From NCBI GenBank assembly GCA_947457605.1, contig CANGWP010000145.1, positions 1 through 5,419 on the forward strand: a stretch of 5,419 nt of DNA, given 5' to 3'. Positions 1-4,991 of the stretch are shown piece by piece; the first letter of the stretch is position 1; every line of letters starts with the position of its first letter. The stretch is from Bdellovibrionales bacterium. Lineage in GTDB: Bacteria > Bdellovibrionota > UBA1018 > CAIMNF01. The notes below the pieces were generated by a model. The model was not told the origin of the DNA, did no database searches, and saw only the letters and a list, made by a program, of their open reading frames with translations. Both the position numbers and the translations under genes were made by a program.

Positions 1-80
1 ACGGCCTTGAGTTCACCCCGGTCGGTAAAGAACGAAGTCTGCAGATTTTTTACTTCGAGGATCTTTTCGTTTTGGCCCAT
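1..80 (-). CDS. Oligopeptide/dipeptide-type ABC transporter ATP-binding protein (N-terminal fragment)
   Basis: Only the first 26 codons are in the window; the gene runs off the left edge. After a short MGQNEKI leader the protein reads LEVKNLQTSFFTDRGELKA. This matches the usual opening of OppD/DppD-type ATPases, a first beta strand 'LLEVKNL..' followed by 'FFTDRG..KAV', which precedes the Walker A loop. That family energises uptake of peptides, nickel or other small solutes from the cytoplasmic face of the inner membrane. Walker A, the signature motif and Walker B lie outside the window, so substrate and exact subfamily cannot be told. The ATG at 80-78 is the only sensible start. No good Shine-Dalgarno sequence is visible just before it (the preceding minus-strand bases are AACCAAAAAGCC). 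It lies 58 nt after the LolB-like lipoprotein gene in the same direction and could belong to that operon. Confidence 0.72.
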   Translation of the reverse strand, partial: MGQNEKILEVKNLQTSFFTDRGELKA

Positions 81-116
81 GGCTTTTTGGTTACCATAGC
101 TGAATGCCGGCTTGAA

Positions 117-153
117 TTAAATAAATAAAAAGAGTTTATCAGGAGCGGCTCCT
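117..153 (-). terminator. Weak hairpin plus T-rich run after the LolB-like gene
   Basis: On the minus strand a perfect inverted repeat AGGAGC-C-GCTCCT (153-141) covers the last codons and the stop of the lipoprotein gene. It is followed after about 8 nt by the T-rich run CTTTTTATTTATTTAATT. The stem is effectively 5 bp with a 3-nt loop, and the T run is not adjacent, so this is a poor intrinsic terminator. It could only dampen read-through into the transporter gene, or be chance. The AT-rich run could equally be part of a promoter for the downstream ATPase. Confidence 0.22.
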
Positions 154-816
154 CCACACCCATTTCAGTTCGCCCTCGGGGGTCACGAGCTTCACCTTCT
201 TTGCGTAATTGAGTTTTCGATCCCACTCCTCTATCGAGAGCACGAATACCGCGGCACCGCCCTCAGCGGGCAAAAGCTCGACCTCAAAAGGCAGCTTTTC
301 ATCTGCGGCCTGAGTCCTCGAAAACACCCAGATCCAGGGGCCAACCTTCAGGCGAATGGTCGATCCCGCAACTTCGACCGTTTCCGCATTCACCCCCGGA
401 ATCGGACATGGCAAATCTCCGAGCAGAAGCCCTCGGAGAATCGGCAACTCGATTCCAAGATATCGGGTTTCGTCCTTCCGGTTGAACCTTGGTTTGGTCG
501 GAATCTCGAGCGAATACGTGCGCCCATCACTGGTGAGCCGCATGAGCGTCCCCCCCAGAATGTGAGTCACCTCAAAGGTAAATCCCCCTTCAGGTTCGAA
601 TCTCAGGTTTCCCGGGTGCTGCCCTTTGAACTCCTTGGTTTTGGCTTTGAAAACAAGACTCCCATTCAGCGCCCGGGGCCCCTTCGAGCAATAGCGTCCA
701 AGCCAGGTACGGGCTTCTTCGAGAGAGACGGCCCCCTCATCCCGCTTTGGCGCGGTCGAGCATGAGGTCACAAACAAAATCATCGAAAGAAGGAATCGCA
801 GGATTGATGTCGGCAT
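139..816 (-). CDS. LolB-like outer-membrane lipoprotein
   Basis: The product is a 225-residue lipoprotein. Residues 1-18 form a signal peptide (Arg7, then a hydrophobic stretch 8-17). The lipobox V16-T17-S18-C19 makes Cys19 the likely lipidated residue, and Ser20 at +2 favours outer-membrane sorting by the Lol rule. The mature part alternates short beta strands (about 51-60, 68-85, 89-105, 144-166, 176-196, 202-222). This suits the open-barrel LolA/LolB fold and the related DUF4292 lipoproteins. LolB receives lipoproteins from LolA and inserts them in the outer membrane; whether this protein does so is inference. Length is close to E. coli LolB (207 residues). The start is bounded by an in-frame TGA 9 nt upstream; a purine run GAGGGG sits very close to the ATG. 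It follows the TPR lipoprotein by 23 nt, an order also known for PA4667 and lolB in Pseudomonas aeruginosa. The alternative is a generic DUF4292-like lipoprotein. Confidence 0.6.
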   Translation of the reverse strand: MPTSILRFLLSMILFVTSCSTAPKRDEGAVSLEEARTWLGRYCSKGPRALNGSLVFKAKTKEFKGQHPGNLRFEPEGGFTFEVTHILGGTLMRLTSDGRTYSLEIPTKPRFNRKDETRYLGIELPILRGLLLGDLPCPIPGVNAETVEVAGSTIRLKVGPWIWVFSRTQAADEKLPFEVELLPAEGGAAVFVLSIEEWDRKLNYAKKVKLVTPEGELKWVWRSRS

Positions 817-839
817 GTCCCCTCAGCATGCCCCAAAGC

Positions 840-2600
840 TCACTTTTGTTCAACCGAGGCAGGCACCCGGGATGGATCTTTTGATTGAAGGGATTCAATC
901 CGCACTTGAGTCTCACGAGCCCGCTCCGGCATCTGGTTCTTTGCATACGCCTCGAGCAGATGCAGAAGAATCGTCTCTTCGTCGCCCTTGAGGCCGACAG
1001 CCTTTTCAAGAAACTTCAGCGCGTTCTGGTGTTTTCCCAAAACGAACTGGTTCCATCCGAAACTGTCCAGGATGAACGGATTGTTCGGCTTGATCTTCAT
1101 CGCACGCTTCAGCATGGTTTCAGCGTCTTTCAGGCGCACTCCCTGAACGGTCCAGGTATAGGCCACAAAATTAAGTGCATCCGCGTGATCTGGCGTCTTT
1201 TCCAGGATTTTTTCCATCTCCTGAACTGCGCCCTCGGTATCTCCCAGTTTCTCGAGCATCGCTCCGTGAAAGTAGCGGAGCTTCAAATCCTCGGGAAATA
1301 TCTTAAGTCCATCGGAAAGCGCCGTGCTTGCCTCTTTGATCCTCTTTTCATCCTCGAACATGCTGGCCATCAAAAGATAAAATCCAGGATTCTCTGGTGC
1401 CCGCTTTACGGCGTCCCGGATCAGGGCAAACGCTTTGGCGTTCTCGTTTCTCCGGCGATAAATCCCTGCTGCGTGAATGAATGCATCCTCGAACAGTTTG
1501 GAATCAGGAGAAACCCGGACCAAATGAGTGAGAGTGTCCTCGATCCTCCCCTCCTGCTCATAGATGGCTCCAAGATAGTAATTCACTTTGTCCGAGTCCG
1601 GCACCTTCTCATGCAAGGATTCAAGAATCACTCTGGCTCCCGCCCAATCCCCCTTCTGCATGGTGATCAAGCCCATGCGAAGCCGGGTGTTGAGATCCTC
1701 CGGGTCAAGTGCCGCCATCGTTTGAAGAATCTTCAGCGCCTCATTCACCCGGTTTTCCTTCAAGTGAATCGTCACCAAACGGCCTGCCACGTGAACGTCC
1801 GGCTTTTCTTCCATTTGCGCGGAATACACTTCGACAGCCTTCTGGATCTGTCCGCTGGACTCAAACAGGAGTCCCAATCCGAGGGAAGCCTGGCTGAAGC
1901 CCGGACGAAGATCGATCGCCTGGCGAAAAGCCCGAATCGCCTCATTCGTATGGTCTGTGGAATGTTCCAGTTTTCCAAGGTAAAACCAGGCCGCTGCCGA
2001 ATCCTTCACCTTTGTGGTGAATTTGCGAATGAACTGAAGTGCTTCTTCATATTTTTGCTTTTCCACGAGAACCTGCGTCTTGAAAACAGCAGCCTCGTCA
2101 TTGGCAGGATCAAGCTTCAGCACCTTTTCATACTCGACAAGCGCGAGATCGACTTCATTGTTCAGCGAGTAGACCCCTCCGAGCATCAAGCGCACATCCA
2201 CTGAATTAGGATCGAATTCGAGAGCCTTCTGACATTCCTCAATCGCAAAACTCACGGACCCTTTTCGAAGGTATTCCGCCGCAAGCTTGGCATGGATCAC
2301 AGGTGACTTCGGGTCATGCGCCAAGGCAGCGCGGAATTCTTCGATGGCCCGATCCACTTTGCCGTCGTGGGAATAGGCCTGAGCCAGAGAGAAATGATAA
2401 TCCGCACTCGCCTCCACTCCGCCCTTCTCCCAATTGGCTTGAGCAGCATTGCCAAATTTCTTCGGGGCATCATCCGAGAATTTGTCGACCGATCCACTAA
2501 GAGATGCGCAGGACGACAAACTCAAAAGGAACAAAACTAACGCAAGGGGATGCGAAAAATTTCTTCGTGTTTTCAAGCCCTTATAAAATGACTCACCCAT
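840..2600 (-). CDS. Tetratricopeptide-repeat (TPR) lipoprotein
   Basis: The product is a 586-residue protein with a lipoprotein signal: basic n-region (Lys10, Arg12, Arg13), hydrophobic core 18-28 and lipobox L28-S29-S30-C31. From about residue 66 to 555 it is an almost continuous array of about 13-14 TPR units of about 34 residues. Examples are ADYHFSLAQAYSHDGKVDRA at 66-85, then repeats near 100, 134, 202, 236, 303, 337, 371, 405, 439, 473 and 508. Each shows the small/large residue pattern and the 'P..' repeat boundary (DPKSP, DPNSV, DPAND, RPGFS, APENP, KPNNP). TPR solenoids are protein-binding scaffolds, so the role is probably to organise an envelope complex; no catalytic motif is visible. 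Length and gene neighbour resemble P. aeruginosa PA4667, a TPR protein of about 590 residues encoded beside lolB. The ATG has a good Shine-Dalgarno sequence. It is the first gene of the leftward cluster. The partner is unknown. Confidence 0.88.
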   Translation of the reverse strand: MGESFYKGLKTRRNFSHPLALVLFLLSLSSCASLSGSVDKFSDDAPKKFGNAAQANWEKGGVEASADYHFSLAQAYSHDGKVDRAIEEFRAALAHDPKSPVIHAKLAAEYLRKGSVSFAIEECQKALEFDPNSVDVRLMLGGVYSLNNEVDLALVEYEKVLKLDPANDEAAVFKTQVLVEKQKYEEALQFIRKFTTKVKDSAAAWFYLGKLEHSTDHTNEAIRAFRQAIDLRPGFSQASLGLGLLFESSGQIQKAVEVYSAQMEEKPDVHVAGRLVTIHLKENRVNEALKILQTMAALDPEDLNTRLRMGLITMQKGDWAGARVILESLHEKVPDSDKVNYYLGAIYEQEGRIEDTLTHLVRVSPDSKLFEDAFIHAAGIYRRRNENAKAFALIRDAVKRAPENPGFYLLMASMFEDEKRIKEASTALSDGLKIFPEDLKLRYFHGAMLEKLGDTEGAVQEMEKILEKTPDHADALNFVAYTWTVQGVRLKDAETMLKRAMKIKPNNPFILDSFGWNQFVLGKHQNALKFLEKAVGLKGDEETILLHLLEAYAKNQMPERARETQVRIESLQSKDPSRVPASVEQK

Positions 2601-2608
2601 CGGATCGT

Positions 2609-2615
2609 CTCCCTT
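2609..2615 (-). promoter_or_regulatory. Ribosome binding site of the TPR lipoprotein gene
   Basis: The minus strand reads AAGGGAG followed by 8 nt and then the ATG at 2600. This is a strong purine-rich Shine-Dalgarno match at normal spacing. It supports this start over later in-frame candidates and keeps the basic n-region of the signal peptide. Confidence 0.65.
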
Positions 2616-2683
2616 ATCCCCCGTTTCGTCAGATCTCTCTCGAAACTGTAATCTTTCTGCCTAAACGCCATTTGTTGAATTTC

Positions 2684-2712
2684 TTGACATTAAGCGATCT
2701 CGTTGTTACCAA
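2684..2712 (+). promoter_or_regulatory. Possible sigma-70 promoter toward the PhaR-like gene
   Basis: A perfect -35 hexamer TTGACA (2684-2689) is followed at 17 nt by TACCAA (2707-2712), which matches only 3 of 6 positions of the -10 consensus. If used, it would give a leader of about 180 nt before the ATG at 2900. The -35 is convincing and the -10 is not. Confidence 0.27.
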
Positions 2713-2785
2713 TTCCTTTGCCAGCTGGTATTGCGGCATGTCAAAGTGCAGAAACCCAGCAGGCTCTTGCTCAAGGAATGCATCA

Positions 2786-2803
2786 CCGTTTTCGTGAGAA
2801 CGG
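2786..2803. other. Small intergenic hairpin
   Basis: CCGTTTT-CGTG-AGAACGG forms a 7-bp stem (one T-G pair on the plus strand) with a 4-nt loop. No T run follows on the plus strand, so it is not an intrinsic terminator. It would lie in the leader of the PhaR-like transcript if the upstream promoter is real. Function unknown. Confidence 0.3.
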
Positions 2804-2827
2804 GGGTACGAAGTTCCCGAGATTCTG

Positions 2828-2844
2828 CGTGGGTGTTCGTGGGT
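2828..2844 (+). repeat. Tandem CGTGGGT direct repeat, 10-bp period
   Basis: CGTGGGT occurs at 2828-2834 and again at 2838-2844, separated by GTT. The 10-bp period puts both copies on the same face of the helix. It lies 56 nt upstream of the PhaR-like start codon, a plausible place for a regulator site, but two short copies can also arise by chance. Confidence 0.45.
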
Positions 2845-2883
2845 AAGAACGTGATCATTAACGGTAGCTAACATCCTCGAAAA

Positions 2884-2889
2884 AGAGGT
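2884..2889 (+). promoter_or_regulatory. Ribosome binding site of the PhaR-like gene
   Basis: AGAGGT lies 10 nt before the ATG at 2900, with a second purine run AGGGGG at 2890-2895 only 4 nt away. The combination supports the ATG at 2900, which also begins right before the conserved domain. Confidence 0.6.
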
Positions 2890-2899
2890 AGGGGGCAGT

Positions 2900-3265
2900 A
2901 TGAAAGAAGCAAAAGTAATCAAGCGTTACCAGAACCGCAAACTCTACGACACTCATGAGTCCAGCTATGTGACTCTTGATGAGATCGCAAAAATGATTCG
3001 CGCGGGCGAAGACGTCCGTGTCATCGACAACAAAACCAAAAACGACATCACAGCATCCACCTTGACCCAGCTCCTGTATGAAAGCGAGCGAAAGGCAAAA
3101 TCTCAACCTTCCGTCAACCTTTTGAAGGCGATCATTCGCAGCGGCGATGGCTCCTTCTCTGGCTTCATTCAGGATCGCATGAAGAACGAGCTTGCCTCCA
3201 TTGAAGCAGAAGCTGCAGCGGCAACTTCTGCAAGCGTAAGCAGTGCTCCGACCATGAATCAATAA
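2900..3265 (+). CDS. Short PHA-accumulation-regulator (PhaR-type) DNA-binding-domain protein
   Basis: The product has 121 residues. Residues 4-66 carry the conserved N-terminal domain of the PHB/PHA accumulation regulator family (PHB_acc_N). It shows the hallmark KRYQNRKLYDT at 8-18, then S..YVTLDEIA at 22-30 and VIDNKTKNDITASTLTQLLYE at 41-61 (the motif runs 'D..T..DIT...L.QLL.E'). Residues 70-94 (SVNLLKAIIRSGDGSFSGFI...) resemble the 'LR.IIRFYG' segment that follows in full PhaR. The protein then ends in an Ala/Ser-rich tail (102-121). In PHA-making proteobacteria PhaR represses phasin and its own gene and senses PHA granules. Short versions like this one are common in deltaproteobacterial-type genomes, where their targets are little known. 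No phaC, phaP or other PHA gene is present here. A cytoplasmic DNA-binding regulator is likely; PHA control is not shown by the context. Confidence 0.85.
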   Translation: MKEAKVIKRYQNRKLYDTHESSYVTLDEIAKMIRAGEDVRVIDNKTKNDITASTLTQLLYESERKAKSQPSVNLLKAIIRSGDGSFSGFIQDRMKNELASIEAEAAAATSASVSSAPTMNQ

Positions 3266-3286
3266 GCGCCAGTTCGATGACTCCAG

Positions 3287-3311
3287 CCGGGAATTTCACT
3301 GACCTTCTCGG
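3287..3311 (+). terminator. Possible weak terminator after the PhaR-like gene
   Basis: CCGGGAA at 3287-3293 pairs with TTCTCGG at 3305-3311 (7 bp including one G-T pair) around an 11-nt loop, 21 nt after the stop codon. The following bases are T-rich but interrupted (TCTTTGCTTCTTTTTG, starting 7 nt later). Placement fits a terminator; the interrupted and delayed T run makes it weak. Confidence 0.3.
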
Positions 3312-3320
3312 ATTGAGTCT

Positions 3321-3349
3321 TTGCTTCTTTTTGCAACACCGAATACACT
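3321..3349 (+). promoter_or_regulatory. Possible sigma-70-like promoter of the barrel protein gene
   Basis: TTGCTT (3321-3326) and TACACT (3344-3349) are spaced by exactly 17 nt. The -35 matches 3 of 6 and the -10 matches 4 of 6 consensus bases. The -10 ends only 6 nt before the ATG at 3356, so transcription would begin about at the start codon. There is no Shine-Dalgarno sequence in the bases before the ATG, which agrees with a leaderless message. Confidence 0.4.
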
Positions 3350-3355
3350 CTAAAT

Positions 3356-4027
3356 ATGCGCGTTAAAGTCGCCAAGTTTGGAGTAATTCCACTGATTTTT
3401 ACGCTGTTTGGAGTGTGTTCGGTTGTTCCAAGTTCCCACTCGTATCCTAGAAACGCATCCAACGATTCCACCTTTTCACGATCTCAGAAAGAATCTACTT
3501 CTTCGAAGAACCAATCGGAATCCTATTCCGATCGAACTCCTCTCTCTCCCGGTACTCACAATCTGTCTGTAGCAGTGGGTCAGGTTTTTCTTTTGGGCGA
3601 CCTGAGTCGCTTTGAAAACGCAATCGGCCCCGAGGTTCATTATACCTACGGGGTGAGTGACCTTTTTTCATTCCAATCAAATTTCGGATACCACTCCCAC
3701 TCGAGCGGTGCCCTCTCGATCTGGAACCTCTCCGCAGGACTTCGCGCGAATCTTGCGTATTTTGATTCGCTTGTCCCATTTACGAAGATCGGGCTTGGCT
3801 TTTATTTCCCTTCCTACTCTGAAAACAATGCAACCGTAAGCGGATTGCTTTTCGGAATGCAGCTTGGGACGGGGATTGATCTTATGATCAGCAATTCGGT
3901 TTTCTTTGGTGCGCAAACCACCTACAACACCATGTTTGATTCTTCGAAAAAAGCCTCCGATAACTCCATGCGCTCCCTCGGGGGAGCGTTTCTTTCTTTC
4001 ATGGTTCATGCGGGGCTAACCTTCTAA
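3356..4027 (+). CDS. Outer-membrane beta-barrel protein, OmpW/OmpA-like size
   Basis: The product has 223 residues. A Sec signal peptide (basic Arg2, Lys4, Lys7; hydrophobic 8-24) probably ends at S27-H28-S29. Cys21 is not in a lipobox (Val at -1), so it is not a lipoprotein. A Ser/Thr-rich polar linker spans about 30-66. The rest shows about eight amphipathic strands ending in tight turns: roughly 67-80, 91-100, 103-113, 119-134, 140-151, 161-178, 181-194 and 208-223. The last strand, SFMVHAGLTF, ends in Phe and matches the C-terminal signal read by the BamA assembly machine. This fits a small eight-stranded barrel; I cannot name the family or a substrate. In-frame codons upstream contain no start before a TGA at 3314, so the ATG at 3356 is the best choice despite lacking a ribosome binding site. 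hslO follows after 15 nt and is probably co-transcribed. Confidence 0.75.
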   Translation: MRVKVAKFGVIPLIFTLFGVCSVVPSSHSYPRNASNDSTFSRSQKESTSSKNQSESYSDRTPLSPGTHNLSVAVGQVFLLGDLSRFENAIGPEVHYTYGVSDLFSFQSNFGYHSHSSGALSIWNLSAGLRANLAYFDSLVPFTKIGLGFYFPSYSENNATVSGLLFGMQLGTGIDLMISNSVFFGAQTTYNTMFDSSKKASDNSMRSLGGAFLSFMVHAGLTF

Positions 4028-4042
4028 ACAAACGGAAAAACC

Positions 4043-4939
4043 ATGGCGATCGAGACTAATTTCAAATCTGACAAATGGGTAAAGTGCATCTCTGGCTCTG
4101 GCACCATCCGAGCGGTTGCGATCACCGCAACAGAAGTATCGAACCTTCTTTCAGGCCGCCACGCACTGACTCCATCCGGATCAAAAGCACTCGCGGAGTC
4201 CATCATTGCGGGGCTGATCCTGTCCTCCTATTGCAAATCAGGCGAGAAGATCAATCTGAACATTCAGGGGTCGGGTTGGTGCACTCAGAGCATGATCGAC
4301 GCAAATGCGGATGCCGAAATCCGGGGCTATGTTCTGGAACGGTCTCCGGCTGACATCAAGCTCGCTCGATCCATCGGACCATGGGGAATCGGCCTTCTTT
4401 CTGTTCTTCGAACCAAATTCGATGAGGCAAAGCCCTACATCGGAACAGTGCCCCTGCTCACAGGACATCTCGCAAAGGACCTCACGTTCTATTGGCTTCA
4501 ATCCGAGCAAGTGAACACTGCTGTCGGCATTGAAGTTTTCATGGAGAATGACAAAATCGTCCTGGCAGAGGGGTTTCTCATTCAGGCAATGCCGGGAGCC
4601 TCGGATGCGGACATTCAATTCATCGAAGATCATCTGAAGAAGCTTCATCAATTTGACTCGCAAGCAAGCTTGCGAAGCACACCGACCCGCCTTCTCTCCT
4701 ATCTTCTTGAAAACCAGTCCTTCAGTGTGGTGGAAGAGAAGAATCTCACCTTCAAGTGCGGATGCTCCTTGGACCGGGTGAAACGATCCATCAAACTTGT
4801 CGGTGATGAAGAAATCCAGTCCATGATCGCGGAAAAAAAGAATGTCGAAATCGACTGTGATTTCTGCTCAGAACACTACTTGCTGACACCTTCCATTCTT
4901 GAATCCCTTTTGAGCTCCCCGGCTTCAGGTGCCAAATAA
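4043..4939 (+). CDS. hslO: Hsp33 family redox-regulated molecular chaperone
   Basis: The product has 298 residues, close to the 292 of E. coli Hsp33. The N-terminal domain holds the family pattern: SGSGTIRAVAITATEVSNLL (17-36), a GSKALAESIIAGLILSS helix (46-62), KINLNIQGSGW (69-79) and LTFYWLQSEQVNTAVGIEV (147-165). The C-terminal zinc switch is intact: CGC with Cys239 and Cys241, then D-C-D-F-C with Cys272 and Cys275. This gives the CxC-(30)-CxxC spacing of the family. When reduced, the four thiolates bind zinc and the protein is idle. Oxidation plus heat or bleach stress forms disulfides, releases zinc and unfolds the linker, turning on ATP-independent holdase activity in the cytoplasm. Cys15, Cys64 and Cys80 are extra. 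Only a weak GGA (4034-4036) precedes the ATG, 15 nt after the barrel gene, which suggests coupling to it. groEL is the convergent neighbour. Confidence 0.95.
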   Translation: MAIETNFKSDKWVKCISGSGTIRAVAITATEVSNLLSGRHALTPSGSKALAESIIAGLILSSYCKSGEKINLNIQGSGWCTQSMIDANADAEIRGYVLERSPADIKLARSIGPWGIGLLSVLRTKFDEAKPYIGTVPLLTGHLAKDLTFYWLQSEQVNTAVGIEVFMENDKIVLAEGFLIQAMPGASDADIQFIEDHLKKLHQFDSQASLRSTPTRLLSYLLENQSFSVVEEKNLTFKCGCSLDRVKRSIKLVGDEEIQSMIAEKKNVEIDCDFCSEHYLLTPSILESLLSSPASGAK

Positions 4940-4976
4940 AAAAAGCCCGCCTGCGATCAACGACCACAGACGGGCT
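4938..4976 (-). terminator. Rho-independent terminator of groEL
   Basis: On the minus strand, AGCCCGTCTGTG (4976-4965) pairs fully with CGCAGGCGGGCT (4955-4944) through a 12-bp stem with two G-U wobbles and a 9-nt loop. A run of T at 4943-4938 follows directly. The stem begins 15 nt after the groEL stop codon. On the plus strand the two wobbles become C-A mismatches and no T run follows the stem, so it is built for the groEL direction. The T run overlaps the TAA stop of hslO (4937-4939). Confidence 0.9.
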
Positions 4977-4991
4977 CAAAAGATCAAATGA

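Larger units (their letters stand above)
2601..2899. other. Divergent intergenic region between TPR lipoprotein and PhaR-like genes
   Basis: This 299-bp stretch has no convincing gene and should hold the promoters for both directions. It contains a perfect -35-like TTGACA on the plus strand (2684-2689) and an inverted copy TTGACAT on the minus strand (2744-2738). It also has the palindrome CCAGCTGG (2721-2728), a small hairpin (2786-2803) and a tandem CGTGGGT repeat (2828-2844). I could not pick a good sigma-70 promoter for the leftward TPR gene. Open frames crossing it on both strands lack ribosome binding sites and look non-coding. Confidence 0.6.

Noticed and set aside
737..1009. 90-codon minus-strand frame bridging the two lipoprotein genes
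   Set aside because: It overlaps both genes in another frame, and both are supported by signal peptides and repeats or strands. Its own sequence is Arg/Cys-rich and typical of a shifted frame.
885..2204. Long open frame (439 codons) on the plus strand, antisense to the TPR lipoprotein gene
   Set aside because: It is codon-aligned with the real gene, so its stops would need TTA, CTA or TCA codons in the sense strand, which this gene avoids. The translated protein has no recognisable domain, signal or repeat.
2721..2728. Perfect 8-bp palindrome CCAGCTGG
   Set aside because: It is too short to call an operator alone, and palindromes of this size are expected by chance in several kilobases.
2504..2797. 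97-codon plus-strand frame across the TPR start and intergenic region
   Set aside because: It runs antisense to the signal peptide of a well-supported lipoprotein, and there is no ribosome binding site or protein-like composition.
2629..2922. 97-codon minus-strand frame just upstream of the TPR gene
   Set aside because: It overlaps the PhaR-like start, lacks a properly spaced ribosome binding site at any ATG, and has no recognisable motif. Most of it is the promoter region. A shorter version cannot be fully excluded.
3356..3424. Cys21 as a possible lipoprotein site in the barrel protein
   Set aside because: The residues before it are F-G-V, with Val at -1, which does not meet the lipobox rule. 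A Sec cleavage site near residue 29 fits better.
3495..4009. Two minus-strand frames (94 and 110 codons) antisense to the barrel gene
   Set aside because: They are very basic, low-quality translations overlapping a gene with a signal peptide and a C-terminal Phe strand. No start signals are present.
4238..4663. 141-codon minus-strand frame within hslO
   Set aside because: It lies entirely antisense to the clearly conserved Hsp33 coding sequence and shows no domain.
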